Origin: Ciborinia camelliae
Taxonomy: Eukaryota > Ascomycota > Leotiomycetes > Helotiales > Sclerotiniaceae
DNA: 64,000 nt
Assembly: GCA_025890175.1 (NCBI GenBank)
Contig: JANPYM010000001.1
Coordinates: 4,124,340 to 4,188,339 of the forward strand
Direction of reading: 5' to 3'
Shown: piece after piece, positions 24,883 to 41,291 of the stretch
Numbering within the stretch: position 1 is the stretch's first letter
Layout: each line of letters begins with the position of its first letter
Notes under the pieces: model-generated
Told to the model about the DNA's origin: nothing
Database searches by the model: none
What the model saw: only the letters and a program-made list of their open reading frames with translations
Translations under genes and position numbers: made by a program

Positions 24883-27247
24883 TCATAGAGTAGATTCGAG
24901 TGCCAACACCTGTATAGAATTAGTCTCTGGTATTTGTGTGATGTAATCATGAAGAAACCTACAATTGCTGTACGGGTTGGAATATATACTTGAATATAAT
25001 TTTTCCTGCCGTTCCATTCGAAAGGCGTCGTGAAAAAGCGAGTTCCAGCATCAATTCTTTCGAAGCCTCCAACATCCTTGGTATCAGTATTGAGAACAAC
25101 TCTATAAGTACCCTCCTTCTCGATGCCAACTCTGTAATCTGCAAAGCTTTCCGTTGGGTTAAAATTGAAAATGAATAACAGGCCAGCTCGTTCGAAGACA
25201 ATGACCTTATCAGACTGATTCTTCAAACTGATGTAAGCTTGGTCACTATGTAACCATCCATACTTTGCCTCGAGGTGCTGCATATGAGCATCAAACTCGT
25301 TCAATGCCTTATAACGAAGAAGTTCGTCATCTGGGAGGTTGAATTGACGACGAGCATACCAAAAGCTGTTGCTGTTGCCCTCACGAGGGAAGTCGAGCCA
25401 TTCTGGATGGCCAAATTCGTTACCCTCGAAATTGAGATAACCTTCGCCTCCAAGACCATGAGTCAGAAGGCGGATCATCTTGTGTAATGCCATTCCACGC
25501 TCAATGATTGGTGTGAACTCTGTGAGGTTTGACATATTTGTATACATCTCTGCGTCACACAAGTGCATCATGATGGACTTATCTCCAACCAAGGCTTGAT
25601 CGTGACTCTCGCAGTATGCGATAGTCTTCTCACCATGGCGTCTGTTTGTTAAAGTAAAGCAGATGTTTCCAAGATCCCATTCATCATCTTTCTTCTCCTT
25701 GAGGATCTTGATCCACATGTCGGGAATGGCCATGGCAAGTCTGTAATCAAATCCTACACCACCAAGTGCTAATGGCAAGCACAAGGCAGGCATTCCAGAT
25801 ACATCTTCTGCAATAGATATCGACTCCGGGTAAAGTTGGTGCAACATCTCATTAGCAAGCATGAGGTAAACAACACCATCCTCATCAACACTTGGACCAA
25901 AGTACTCATGGTAACCTCCAGAAAATCCCGTTCCAATTCCATGATGGGTATAAAGCATGCTGGTAACGCCGTCGAATCGAAATCCGTCAAAGTTGTATTC
26001 GTCCATCCAAAATCGCAAATTGCTGAGCAAAAATCTCAAGACTTCGTGAGATCCATAATTGAAAAGTCTACTATCCCATAACTCATGCTTTCCCTTCGCA
26101 CCTCCATGGAAATAGCAGCTGTCTGTTCCATCAAACTCATTAAGTCCGTCCAATACATTCTTGGAAGCGTGACTGTGGACTACATCAAGTAGAACAGTGA
26201 TGCCAAGACCGTGTGCGGTATCTATGAGCTCTTTTAACTCATCAGGTGTTCCATATCGACTGCTTGCAGCAAAGAAGCTGTTGATCTGGTAACCGAAACT
26301 TGCATAATATGCATGTTCCATGATAGCCATAAGCTGTATAACATTGTAACCCAAATGTTTTATCCTTGGTAGCATATTCTTGGTAAACTCCTTGTATGTA
26401 GAAACTCGCAGCTCTGGGGATGAGATTCCAACATGTGCCTCGTATACTCTAACACTTTCTGGCTTCTTTGGTCTGGGGTGTTTGAAAATATATCGTTCGG
26501 ATTCAGGTGGGTTCCAGAATCGACCGTCATAAACAGGAGAGACGGAGAGATCTTGTGTGACATATTTGATCCATGCAGGAATTCGTTCGATTCGTTCGCC
26601 GGAAGGTGTAATCATAGAGATCTGGTGGAGTTAGTGAGGGGTAGTAACTTAGGTATCATTAGGTCAGCTTACCTTAATCTTAGAATCATGTGCGATGGCT
26701 GGTTTACCATCCTTTGCTGGTATAATGATTTCGAAGACGCCGAAGGGGTCCTTTTTCATAGGATGAGATTCGCGGTTCCAATCATCTACACAATGTTAAT
26801 GGGCAACGTTCCGGGAATTATGACAGAGGGGAGAGAAATACTGAATTCACCAATCAAGAATGCTTGAGTTGCATTCGGCGCCCATTCTCTATATGTAATA
26901 TTGTTGTTCTTGTCGACATTGAATCCAAACTTCTCCGTGCCCTGGTATGGTTAGCTATAAGCAAGGAATCTATAGGAGCTTCACGAACTCTGCTGAATTT
27001 CTCAAGACCACCTTCTGTATCGTCGATAGTTTTAATCCACTGCTGCGCTTTCGAAAATCGGTGCTTTAGAGAATCTTTGAATGGTTCGAGCCATGGATCA
27101 AGCTGGATAACGCCTATGGGTCGGTCAGTACGGTACTGGTCATTTTCTTGGGATCCGTCAAAACTAACCAGTTCCATCGTTTGGGATTCCCTTTGGTGGT
27201 TGATTCTCCATGATTGAAGTAGATTCCAGCTCATTTACATTAGCCAT
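24883..27247 (-). CDS. gbe1: 1,4-alpha-glucan (glycogen) branching enzyme
   Basis: GH13 enzyme (EC 2.4.1.18) that creates alpha-1,6 branches during cytosolic glycogen synthesis. Six exons join in frame to 700 aa: 27247-27169, 27113-26989, 26941-26842, 26785-26673, 26621-24963 and 24909-24883. The N-terminal CBM48-type module shows YREWAPNA and FNDWN (the latter rebuilt across a splice). GH13 conserved regions follow: [15 protein letters not shown] (nucleophile Asp), AEDVSGMP (acid/base Glu) and CESHD. The last 8 residues (VLALESTL) come from a 27-nt terminal exon; without it the frame runs on into an intron and stops at 24840. The intron at 26988-26942 has an uncommon GTTCGT donor with a GCTAAC branch-like motif. 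Length matches fungal branching enzymes. Confidence 0.96.
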
Positions 27248-28219
27248 TCTCGCTGATAGTGATTTCAATTTCAATTTCGATTTTGATAGATTCTATGAGG
27301 TTGGGAGATTGAAATAGTGTATTGGGTTTTATTGGAGAAAGTCGAGCTAGTCCCGGGTACTATAGTGCTAAGGTACTCTCCGGATTTGAGGAGCTATGAT
27401 GATGGGGTATGATGTATGTACCTAGTTTAGCTCCCGAGGTCTCTTCAAAGCTCTAGCCGCGCACTCAAGATAAGAAAGGGGAGTTTAGATGATTCAACTG
27501 GGAGAGAAAAGATAACCCGTGGACAATGAAGAGAGAATAATATCGCTCCTAGATCTAATAAGAGGAAGCCCAACTAACAAAAAGTAGAGTGAAGCGAACA
27601 ACCTCGAGTGGTGGTGGTGAAACGCCTGCAAATGAAGGGCCATCTTGATTTCCTGCCACCACTGTCTGCCTGCTATTATTAGTGACGTCAATCCCTGTCA
27701 AAGTGACCATCAAAATGATTTGATGTACCCGACATGTAAACAAACTTCTTTGGATTTTGAAGCCATTCACATTCGAATTTATTTACAGTATAGTTAATAC
27801 TCACCTGGGCACCAAATATAACTTAAAGCTACCTATCAAATGAAAAAAAGACACCCCAAATCTTCATTCTTCACTCAAGCCAGCCACCGCTTTCATCCCA
27901 CTTCCCATTATTTTTACTCCATCCACTCCGGATTTTAACACTAGCTTTGGCCAACTAGAAGCTCTAACCCCGCAATTGACAAACGGTACGGTTTGCCCAT
28001 AGCTTCGGCTGCCGTAGTATCCCCTCCACCCATATCATTTTGTCTCGCGGAACATCTGATATACATCATTCACGTGCAATATTCTTTTGCGATTTCAAAA
28101 ATTTAAATGATTTCAGGTTTGGATGATCAAAGTTAATAATCTTATTATATCTGGCGCATCAATATCCAAAGCCTTTCACGGCCATTTGTTGCTCAGATGA
28201 GAAAATACAATTCAAGAAC
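27248..28219. promoter_or_regulatory. Divergent intergenic region (branching enzyme / ClpX)
   Basis: 972 bp between two divergent start codons, so it carries both promoters. It is mostly AT-rich with no recognisable repeats or genes. Small ORFs around 27494-27770 have no features. Confidence 0.5.
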
Positions 28220-30127
28220 ATGTCCCCGATGTCGGGACTCAACAGGATCTCCTTCAGCAACCCTCGAGTTCTAAGGACCTGCCACCGGTCCTTCCCCATC
28301 TCATTCACTAGAAGCTATCGTGATGCACAGTTTCGACGCTCAGATTACGATGGTCAAGGTTGGACTTCATCATATGAGCCGGGTGCCCCAACAAAGGGTC
28401 CCCTATCTCGAGCTTCCAAACATGGGGTTCCGCATCTCACTCCTTTGTCACTAAAAAATTATCTGGATAAATTCGTCGTCGGACAAGATAGGGCAAAAAA
28501 AGTCACATGCGTGGCTATTTATAATCATTATCAACGGATTCGAGAATTAAGGAGACAGGAAGCCGAGGAGCAGGAAAGGAAGGATCAGTATAGTCGGAAA
28601 CATTTATATGAGAGGGAACGTGATAGTCATCCGGTTGACAGTAATTATATCTCTATATTCCACAAGACACATCCAAATTCTAACAGAATATTAGATGAAT
28701 ATGTCGGTCACGCAATTCAAACCGCCGACCTAAACGCTCCATACCGTGAGCGAGAGGATGAAGAAGAACCCGAATTAGGTTCTCGACCATTAGAAGATAC
28801 CTCTCAAAACCGTACCATTATCGAGAAATCAAATCTCATGTTACTAGGACCATCTGGTGTCGGGAAGACCTATATTCTTCAAACCCTCGCCCGTGTCCTC
28901 GAAGTTCCATTTGCAACAGTAGATTGTTCTTCATTAACACAGGCCGGCTACATCGGCAGCGACGTCGAATCCTCTATCGAACGTTTACTCCTCGCCTCCT
29001 CCCACTCTGTCCAAAAGTGCGAAACCGGAATAATCTTTTTCGACGAAATAGACAAACTGGCCAAGCCCGCCGTCATGACCCACGGCCGTGACGTATCAGG
29101 TGAAGGAGTTCAACAAGGTCTCCTCAAAATGATCGAAGGCACTACTGTAACCGTAAACGCCAAACCCGATAAAAATGCCTCAAACTCAAGCCGAGGAATG
29201 GATCGTGGAGGACGAGACACCAATCCCCCAGCCAGAAATGAACAGTACTCAATCGACACCTCTAATATCCTCTTCGTCTTCGCTGGGGCATTCATCGGTC
29301 TCGAGAAAATAATCTCCCAACGCCTATCCACTGGCTCCACCATTGGTTTTAATTCATCTCTCTCCTCCAAATCACCCTCGTTCTTTTCCTCAAACCCCGC
29401 AAAAGAAAAGGAAAAGGATATCCTCACACAAACCACCCCCCACGACCTCCAAACTTACGGTCTCATCCCCGAACTCCTTGGCCGCATCCCAATAACCACC
29501 TCCCTCTCCCCCCTTTCCTTGGCTCAATTAGTCTCCATCCTCACCGAACCGCGTAATTCGTTAGTGAAGCAATATACCGCGCTTTTTGAAACCTATGGTT
29601 CTCATGGGATTATTCTACAATTTACGAAATTGGCTCTGGAGGCTATTGCTTCGAGAGCTCTCCATGGATCCTTTTCCGGAAATGGAAATGGCAGGGAAGG
29701 GGGAAAAGCAAAGGGGAACGAGGGAACGGGTGTGGGAGCAAGAGGTCTCCGATCGATTATGGAAAATATCCTGCAGGAAATCATGTTCATCGGTCCCTCA
29801 TCACCCAATATCCGCTACGTCCTGGTCGATGAAGCGTTTGTCAAGGGTTTAGACACACAATCCTCACAATTCAACACCAATACCAGCACAACCACATCTT
29901 CCTCTCCGACCCCGAGCTCGGGCGACGCCGAAATCCGTCTCCCCCGATGTTTCCACCGCAACCAACGAAATATTTTCGAAGAGGCGCTCGAGCAGGAAGA
30001 AGAAACTTGGAAGCAGCGAAACGGCCTTTCCGAAGGCAGCCAGAATCAAAAGAAAGAGAAAGAGGGTGGTGATAAGACGATGGATAGTTTTCAGGAATAT
30101 AGGGTCGTGGTCGAAAGTGGTATGTGA
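28220..30127 (+). CDS. mcx1: Mitochondrial ClpX-type AAA+ unfoldase
   Basis: Intronless 635-aa ATPase of the ClpX/Mcx1 family, which unfolds proteins in the mitochondrial matrix. The N-terminus is Arg/Ser-rich without acids, as in a presequence, and the Cys4 zinc-binding domain of bacterial ClpX is missing, as usual for eukaryotic forms. Motifs: LDKFVVGQDRAKK, Walker A GPSGVGKT (residues 210-217), Walker B FFDEID (Asp275, Glu276), the pore-loop region around AGYIGSDVE (where bacterial ClpX has GYVGEDVE), and the box with Arg422 in LLGRIP. An Ile-Gly-Phe tripeptide (375-377) sits where ClpX carries its ClpP-docking IGF loop. Acidic, Gly-rich and Ser/Thr-rich low-complexity insertions lengthen it relative to bacterial ClpX (~424 aa). 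Two upstream codons (ATG at 28220 and 28229) could both serve as start. Confidence 0.93.
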   Translation: MSPMSGLNRISFSNPRVLRTCHRSFPISFTRSYRDAQFRRSDYDGQGWTSSYEPGAPTKGPLSRASKHGVPHLTPLSLKNYLDKFVVGQDRAKKVTCVAIYNHYQRIRELRRQEAEEQERKDQYSRKHLYERERDSHPVDSNYISIFHKTHPNSNRILDEYVGHAIQTADLNAPYREREDEEEPELGSRPLEDTSQNRTIIEKSNLMLLGPSGVGKTYILQTLARVLEVPFATVDCSSLTQAGYIGSDVESSIERLLLASSHSVQKCETGIIFFDEIDKLAKPAVMTHGRDVSGEGVQQGLLKMIEGTTVTVNAKPDKNASNSSRGMDRGGRDTNPPARNEQYSIDTSNILFVFAGAFIGLEKIISQRLSTGSTIGFNSSLSSKSPSFFSSNPAKEKEKDILTQTTPHDLQTYGLIPELLGRIPITTSLSPLSLAQLVSILTEPRNSLVKQYTALFETYGSHGIILQFTKLALEAIASRALHGSFSGNGNGREGGKAKGNEGTGVGARGLRSIMENILQEIMFIGPSSPNIRYVLVDEAFVKGLDTQSSQFNTNTSTTTSSSPTPSSGDAEIRLPRCFHRNQRNIFEEALEQEEETWKQRNGLSEGSQNQKKEKEGGDKTMDSFQEYRVVVESGM

Positions 30128-31839
30128 AGTGAAGTGAAGGGAAGGGAAGGGAAGTGAAGCGAAGCCCCCGTGATGTAAACTCGCTTGTTCCGCTTCTTCC
30201 TTCCTTCCCTTCCTCTTTCTTCCACTCACTCTCTCTTCCACGAACTCTCAATCCCATGAATCTCATGAGCAAGTAAATAAATAAACGAGCGGCATCAACG
30301 ATGAAAAGGAACCCAGTAACCCAGTAACCCAGGGAAGAAAAGGGAAGGGAAGAAAAGAAAGACACCAACGCATTTTCTTTCCGCATTTACAATGGTGGTT
30401 ACGATCTTGGATTTCATTTTCTCATCTCATTTTTGCATTCAATCTCATTTTCGCATTGCAATCTCATTTTCGCATTGCAATCTTTCTCACCTCGAGGGAA
30501 ATTTGTCATTCATCGGTTTTCATCGGGACTTGGATCGGGACTTGGATTGGACTTGGATTGGGACTTGGAGATTTTGCGTTGCACGGGCGTATGGGGTTCG
30601 GGTTGGTTGGGGTTGGTTGGGGTTGGTTGCGTTTTTGATATATCCATGCAGGTAAACCCCGTAGGTAAAGCAGGTAAAGCAGGTAAACTACCTAGGTCAA
30701 GCAGGCAATCCCATATCAGATTACAGTATAATATAGGTACCTACCTACCTACCCACCCACCTACCTAGGTATCAAGTTATCAAGTTATCGAGCGAAATCA
30801 TGTACATAACATTGGAATGAATGAATGAATGAATGAATGAATGAATGAATGAATGAATGAATGAATGAATGAATGAATGAATGAATGAATGACCCCCTCA
30901 ACGCATGAATGAATAAATACCCGCAGACATGATACGACATGACATAACATGACAATACATGACATGATACAACATGACAATACAATACAATGAGAAAACG
31001 GCCGGCCATTGTCATTGAATGAATTGAATCAATTAATGGATTGGGGTTTATTTTTCATTTCTCCCTACCTACCTAGTAACTATCTAGGTACCTACCTACC
31101 TACCTACCTACCTACCTACCTACCTACCTACCTACCTACCTACCTACCTACCTACCTACCTACCTCCTACCTACCTCCTACCTACCTTACCTACACATCA
31201 GATCAGATCAGAGAAGAGAATAGAAGATGTATATATACATACATACATACATACGTGAGATATTGTAAATGTATAGACTGACCGACTGACTGACTGACTG
31301 ATCTTCCTCGTAAACCTCACATCACATCATACCACATCACATAATCTCCAGCAAGGTTAGGTTAGTAGAACAAGAAGACTCAACTTCGAGCCAGACAAAG
31401 ATGCACAAAAATTCAAATTTTCATCTACGACACACGCAGAAAGAGAAGGGAGAGGGAGAGAAAAGCCGTGTCAAGATCTGTTGTACAAATGCTGCATTGA
31501 TTCTCGAGACTTCATCTTGTTCTGCCCACGTCCATCCATCCTGCTCACCTCCTCTACGGGTTCCCGCCTATCCACGCTCAAATTCTATGCACAAAACCAA
31601 ACATCACATCTCCCCCGATTTCCTTTGCAAGAAATCCACGCCTCGGTCCAATCCATGCATTTTTCTACCCTCTCTGTGCTCGCGCGCTCCCATCCATTCC
31701 ATCCAACAAAAGAAAAATAGAAGTTGTGTATGCAGGTCGTTTATGAAGAACAAGAGTCCCTCGCTCGTCGAGTGGAGTGGAGCGAGCGTGTGGATTCTTT
31801 TCTTTTCTGGCTTTATGTATAGTTGGTAGGAGGAAGAGT
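30128..31839. repeat. Repeat-rich intergenic region
   Basis: GGGAAGGGAA repeats (30132-30160), TGGGGTTGG repeats (30602-30630), CAGGTAAAG repeats (30651-30690), CCTACC/CCTAGG blocks (30736-30772), a (GAAT)n array (~30815-30891), a (CCTA)n array (~31088-31166) and CATA/GACT repeats (31231-31300). Plus-strand ORFs at 31401-31829 are Ser/Pro/His-rich chance frames overlapping the 3' flank of the COX gene. Confidence 0.8.
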
Positions 31840-32707
31840 TTAGTTCTTCTTGGGGGCGGATTGGACGTGGCCGGGGCCAGAGTGTCCTTCGGAGGAGATA
31901 CCGCTGATGGGTTCGGAGTTTTGTTCCTGTGTGGAGGAGGGGGTGTCAGTTTTCTGTTGTTTGTATCTCAAGCTCGTGATGAAGGAAACGCTCCATGGGA
32001 AATCTGCGGGAATAATATAGCAAAAGATATACATACCTTCAAGTACTCATTTGTAGCCTCCTGCCACTCCTTGTTCATGGTAGATGGGCTTCCCTTGGCG
32101 AACATTCTAATGAAGAGGAAGAGAGAGAGGGAAACACCAACTGCAGTCAATGTGTACCCAAGGACCTTCCATCCTTCTCCTGGGGGAGTTTGAGCTCGTG
32201 GTCCGTGGTTGCCAAAGGCAATGTAGTAAGCTATTCATGAATATTTGTTAGCCTTCTTATCTTCCTCAACTTCGTTCTCAATCTCCATCTCCATCTCCAT
32301 CTCCACCCCATTATCTTATACCCCGCAGCCTCCCAGTTCACCCAATCATAGCTAGGTACTCTCCATCTCAATCCTTCCATTCGAATACCAAGCCACTTTC
32401 CCCCTCTCCCAAGAAACCTTGCAGATATATATACCATGCCCAAACCCCCCAGCAAGAAAAAACGAGATCTCAACATACCAGCCTTCTTCTCCTGTAAAGT
32501 CAACTCGGCCCAATTAATCTTCATACGATCCCTTAAGTTCATCCAAAGCTCGGCCTGTTCCTGCGGTGGCATGCCCTCCCACCTCTTCTCAATATCCACC
32601 AGTGTTGGGTTGCTGATCGCATGAGCCGAAGCGGATCGAACTTGGTTTCGGACTACATTTCCCGAAGCGCGGGCGGTGGCGGCGCGGGCAATTGATGTGC
32701 GGAGCAT
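31840..32707 (-). CDS. cox5: Cytochrome c oxidase subunit, COX5 / mammalian COX IV family
   Basis: Nuclear-encoded subunit of respiratory complex IV in the inner mitochondrial membrane. Three exons, 32707-32479, 32230-32037 and 31926-31840, join in frame to 169 aa, close to the usual size. The N-terminus (MLRTSIARAATARASG) is a typical cleavable presequence. Conserved family text follows: LVDIEKRWEGMPPQEQAELW and WAELTLQEKKAAYYIAFG, the latter restored over intron 1. One membrane helix (VLGYTLTAVGVSLSLFLFI) precedes a C-terminal ...TMNKEWQEATNEYLKEQ motif that spans intron 2. Intron 1 is long for this genome (248 nt) and stays open in frame for a stretch, giving a misleading 158-aa ORF. Confidence 0.94.
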
Positions 32708-37254
<4,547 letters not shown>

Positions 37255-38868
37255 GAGATTTCTGCTCAGTCTTTAGGAAGTAATCAAGTCTCTGACCAAT
37301 GTTTGGCAGAGAATTCTTGAAAGGCAAGCTCTGATACTCAACTCGATGCAAAAGTTTTATTCAAATGAATAGTTATTACCGAGTAACGATGAATGCCTTA
37401 TGATACCTAGTTAGGAATGGAAACAAAATCAAGAACACTATATCATCCATAATGTGAAGTTCTTCAATATCATGCCCTCTGTCGTCATTCTGATACACAC
37501 AACTGCCATCCAAATCTTCAAGTCATATATTCCCCTATATTTCCCGTCCCGCTTAACCAAATGCTCTCAGATATAGAGATAGTTACATAATAGTACGATC
37601 CTCCAATCCCCAGATGCTGTTTTGTCTTTGGCAGTTGTACTTGAAGTCGATAATTTTTGAAGGTTGGAGGTTGGTAGGTAGTTCGAAGAAGCCTCGTTTC
37701 ATTTATCACCTTTCTTGATATTCGACAACTTAGCCAATAGATAGATATACGGTATCAAATAATTATGAAAACCTTTCAAAAGAGCTTGAGGTTCGAAAAG
37801 CTGTTGGAATTTTGGATTTGGGCTTAATAAGTAAAGGTTGGATTAACCCGTACACCTAAACATTGATATTATTGCCTATAATTACAGGCCACAACATTTT
37901 GTCAGTTCGGGTGCTTCGACTTGGAATCCATTCCTCTTACAACTTAAAACCCCATACTCATCCATGACCCTGCGAACACAATTATATCGAATTCTAGTAC
38001 TCAAAATTACATTCTCTTCATAATCTGACTACGCACTCGACACTTGGCCGAATTCTCGGACTCCGATAGCTGAGAACTATTGTTTATTTCAGACCATCAC
38101 TTTGTTTCTATTTGTTCTTAACCTTATCTCGGTAAGTTTAAATGCTTCACTTCTGTTATTGCCTATTTGATCATCATCCATCCATCTCATCCCATCATTG
38201 GCATATTGAGGAGATTGAGCAGATCCAGAAAGTCTTTTCTATATAGAGACACAACAGTCTTGTCAGTCTTTTCAAAAGTAACCAGAGAAGGTGTGGTCTA
38301 GAAGTCCCTCATATTTATGGTCACATGACATCACCGTCTTTTGACCCCCTACTCATTCACTTTGCTCTAAGAGTCATTGTAATTTATTGAGGTAGAATGC
38401 TGGCAGAGTTTCCAGATTGATTTGGTGTAAACCCAAGTTTCACCAAACTTGTCATGCATCTCATCCCCAAGAAACTCTCACCGTATTGTAGTGGATCCAA
38501 GGTCCATTCACAAAGATCCAGTATTGTGTTCCTTTGAAATACTGCTTAATGCTATCGTACCTAGTCTTAGAGCTTGATTTCTCTATCACTTTATCTCTAC
38601 ATAATAAACATCTAGAAAACATATAGATATTCTGACAACTCATAGATTCTTACACTCTACCAGACAAACCTTCCATTCTCATTCCATCGGCCAAAACCAC
38701 AGTATCTCATTCTTCAGGACTTCGCTGCAGTCATCAAAGGTTTGCCTTTAGGGCTTCCATTTCGACTCGGAGTCATAGCGTTTTGGTCACTTTCATACCC
38801 TACCATATTTCTTTTCATTATCGATCCCTCCTGAACACCGGTCCTGGTGACATATTGGTCTGCTAGCA
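37255..38868. other. Intergenic, no gene recognised
   Basis: 1.6 kb holding the GAPDH 3' UTR and the upstream region of the HDAC gene. A possible 5'-UTR donor (GTAAGT) at 38130 hints at a long leader for the HDAC transcript. No repeats of note and no ORF with recognisable content. Confidence 0.5.
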
Positions 38869-41291
38869 ATGGACACATTAGGACACCCGCTGCTACTATC
38901 AAGTAGTGATTTAGATATGCAACTTCATGAAGATAGCCATGCATCATCTATCAATGACGCCTTGCCAAACGGCAATGGTTTTGTTGACCCTAGAGTCCTA
39001 ACATCCACAGAAGGCGTGCACATTACCTATGATGATCATGATCCCGAGGACGAAGTGGAGTCATCATCATCATCAGAGGAGACTAAGATCATAGCTGTTC
39101 CACGTCAAGCATATCTACCTACAGGGTGTTGTTATGACGATCGAATGAAGCTACATGCTACCGGAGACTTCTCGGATGACTCGCCACATCCAGAAGACCC
39201 TCGACGAATAGAAGCAATAATGAGAGCATTCAAAGATGCCGGTTTGATATACACGGGCAGTTTGGAAAACCTTCAATCGATCCTTAAGGAATCGCCTACC
39301 AAGTACATGTGGCGTATTCCAGCAAGAGAAGCTAGGAAAGACGAAATTTGTACACTGCATACGGCAATGCATTACGACTGGGTTGAGTCCTTAGCACATA
39401 AAACTTCTGAAGAGTTACGAGAGTTAAACAGGATAATGGATACTGGTCGAAAGTCCCTGTACGTTGGACTCTGTACTTTCGAAGCTGCCTTGATCTCCGC
39501 GGGTGGTGCAATAGAAACTTGCAAACACGTTGTTCAAGGCGATGTAAAAAATGCTATTGCCGTTATTCGACCACCTGGACACCACGCCGAATCGAATGAG
39601 TCACTGGGGTTCTGTGTTTTCAATAACGTACCTGTCGCTGCTAAAATTTGTATGATGGATTATCCTGATAAATGTAGGAAGGTTTTAATTTTGGATTGGG
39701 ATATTCATCATGGAAATGGCACCCAGAACATGTTTTACGACGATCCAAATGTCTTATACATTTCGCTTCATGTGTACGAAGATGGGAATTTTTATCCTGG
39801 ACAACCCGAAGATGACAGTCTCCCTGATGGCGGTAACGACAAGGTTGGTACCGGAGCCGGCCTCGGCAAAAATGTCAATATTGGATGGCCCTGTCAAGGC
39901 ATGGGAGATGGAGAGTATATGGCAGCTTTCCAAAAGATTGTCATGCCTATTGCTCAAGAGTATGATCCAGATCTTGTTATTATATCAGCAGGATTTGACG
40001 CTGCCGCGGGTGACGAACTCGGAGGATGTTTTGTAACACCCGGCTGCTATTCCCACATGACACATATGCTCATGTCCCTGGCTGGTGGAAAGGTTGCTGT
40101 TTGTCTCGAAGGTGGCTATAACCTTTCAGCGATTTCACGTTCTGCTCTCGCAGTGGCCAAAACTTTAATGGGGGAACCGCCAACAAGACAGCCAATTCCA
40201 CCATTGCACAAACTCGCCGCTCAAGTTTTTGAGGAAGTCAAGTATTACCAATCACCATATTGGGAATGTATGCGATCCGGAATCGTTGACTACAAGGAGG
40301 CACAATTCAAAGGGGCTGTTCGTATGGATGATGTTGTTCGAAATTACCAGAGAAATATGTTGAGCAAAAACCACCAGATGGTTTCCCTATGGGTTCAACG
40401 ACATCAACTAGCAAGATCATTTGATAATCAGGTTATGGTCACTCCATCGATCCACTCTGCGAAGAAAATACTGATAATCGTCCATGATCCGTAAGCTCTC
40501 TCTTCATATTTTACTACGTCTGCTAATTATCTTTTAGTGCAGAGATATTGGCTTCTCCTGACCCAATTACAGCCCAAGTCGCCTCACATAACGCATATAT
40601 CGTAAGTTTCTGTATTCGTGCTCAAGAAATCCTGGTCAGCTAATCAATCTAGGTCGATCCAATTCCTGAATTTATTAGCTGGGCTATCGCAAATCAAATA
40701 GGTGTAATGGATATTAACATCCCGCTGAATACTGATACCATTCCCTCTGTCACCGGCAGTTACCCTTCTCGGCCTGGTATTCTCGAGCTCGAAATTCAAA
40801 TGAAGGATCTCATTTGCTATATTTGGGATAATTTTATTGAACTTTATGACTCAAGCAATATCATAATTATGGGTGTCGGCGACTCTTACTTGGGTATTAA
40901 ACAGCTACTCACCTCTAGAGATTGCCGTCCTCGCGTCGCAGGTGTGCTTGCTTTTATAACTGGTAGTCTTCGACCCGTTAAGAGTGAAACGGATCCATCT
41001 CTGAGCAGTTGGTACAAGTCAAATAGTGAAATTTATGTTGCTGGGAATCATGCATGTTGGACGGATGAGGAAAACATCAGGAAGGTTAGGAAACAGCGAT
41101 TTGGAAAGGTGGTGAGAAGTGAGGAGACGGGTTTGGTAAAAATGTTGCGGAGACACGGGCTAAGTGCGAAGGAATGGATGCAAGAGAAGTTTAACGAGAA
41201 AGCTAGGAATGATTATGTGATGACCCTGGGGGATGACAGTTCCGCGCCTGGTATAGATGGTGATGAGAGGTCGACGATGATGGACATTTGA
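38869..41291 (+). CDS. hda1: Class II histone deacetylase, Hda1/Clr3 type
   Basis: Zinc-dependent lysine deacetylase acting on histone tails in gene silencing. Exons 38869-40490, 40538-40601 and 40653-41291 join to 774 aa. The N-terminal ~75 residues are acidic and Ser-rich. The deacetylase domain (residues ~85-430) shows RPPGHHAE (234-241, with the His pair 238-239), DWDIHHGNGTQ (Asp278 and His280 being zinc or charge-relay residues) and SAGFDAAAGDELGG with the second zinc Asp. The C-terminal part (ILIIVHDP ... to ~700) matches the Arb2-type domain found after the catalytic domain in Hda1/Clr3 proteins, which serves in complex assembly. A gene model that ends at the first in-frame stop (40494) would lose this whole domain. 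Confidence 0.95.

Noticed and set aside
30785..31015. Minus-strand ORF with repeated Ile-His-Ser-Phe
   Set aside because: It is only the translation of the (GAAT)n microsatellite; no domain or splice logic.
31084..31170. (CCTA)n run as a possible interstitial telomere
   Set aside because: Fungal telomere repeat is TTAGGG/CCCTAA; this unit is CCTA, a plain tetranucleotide.
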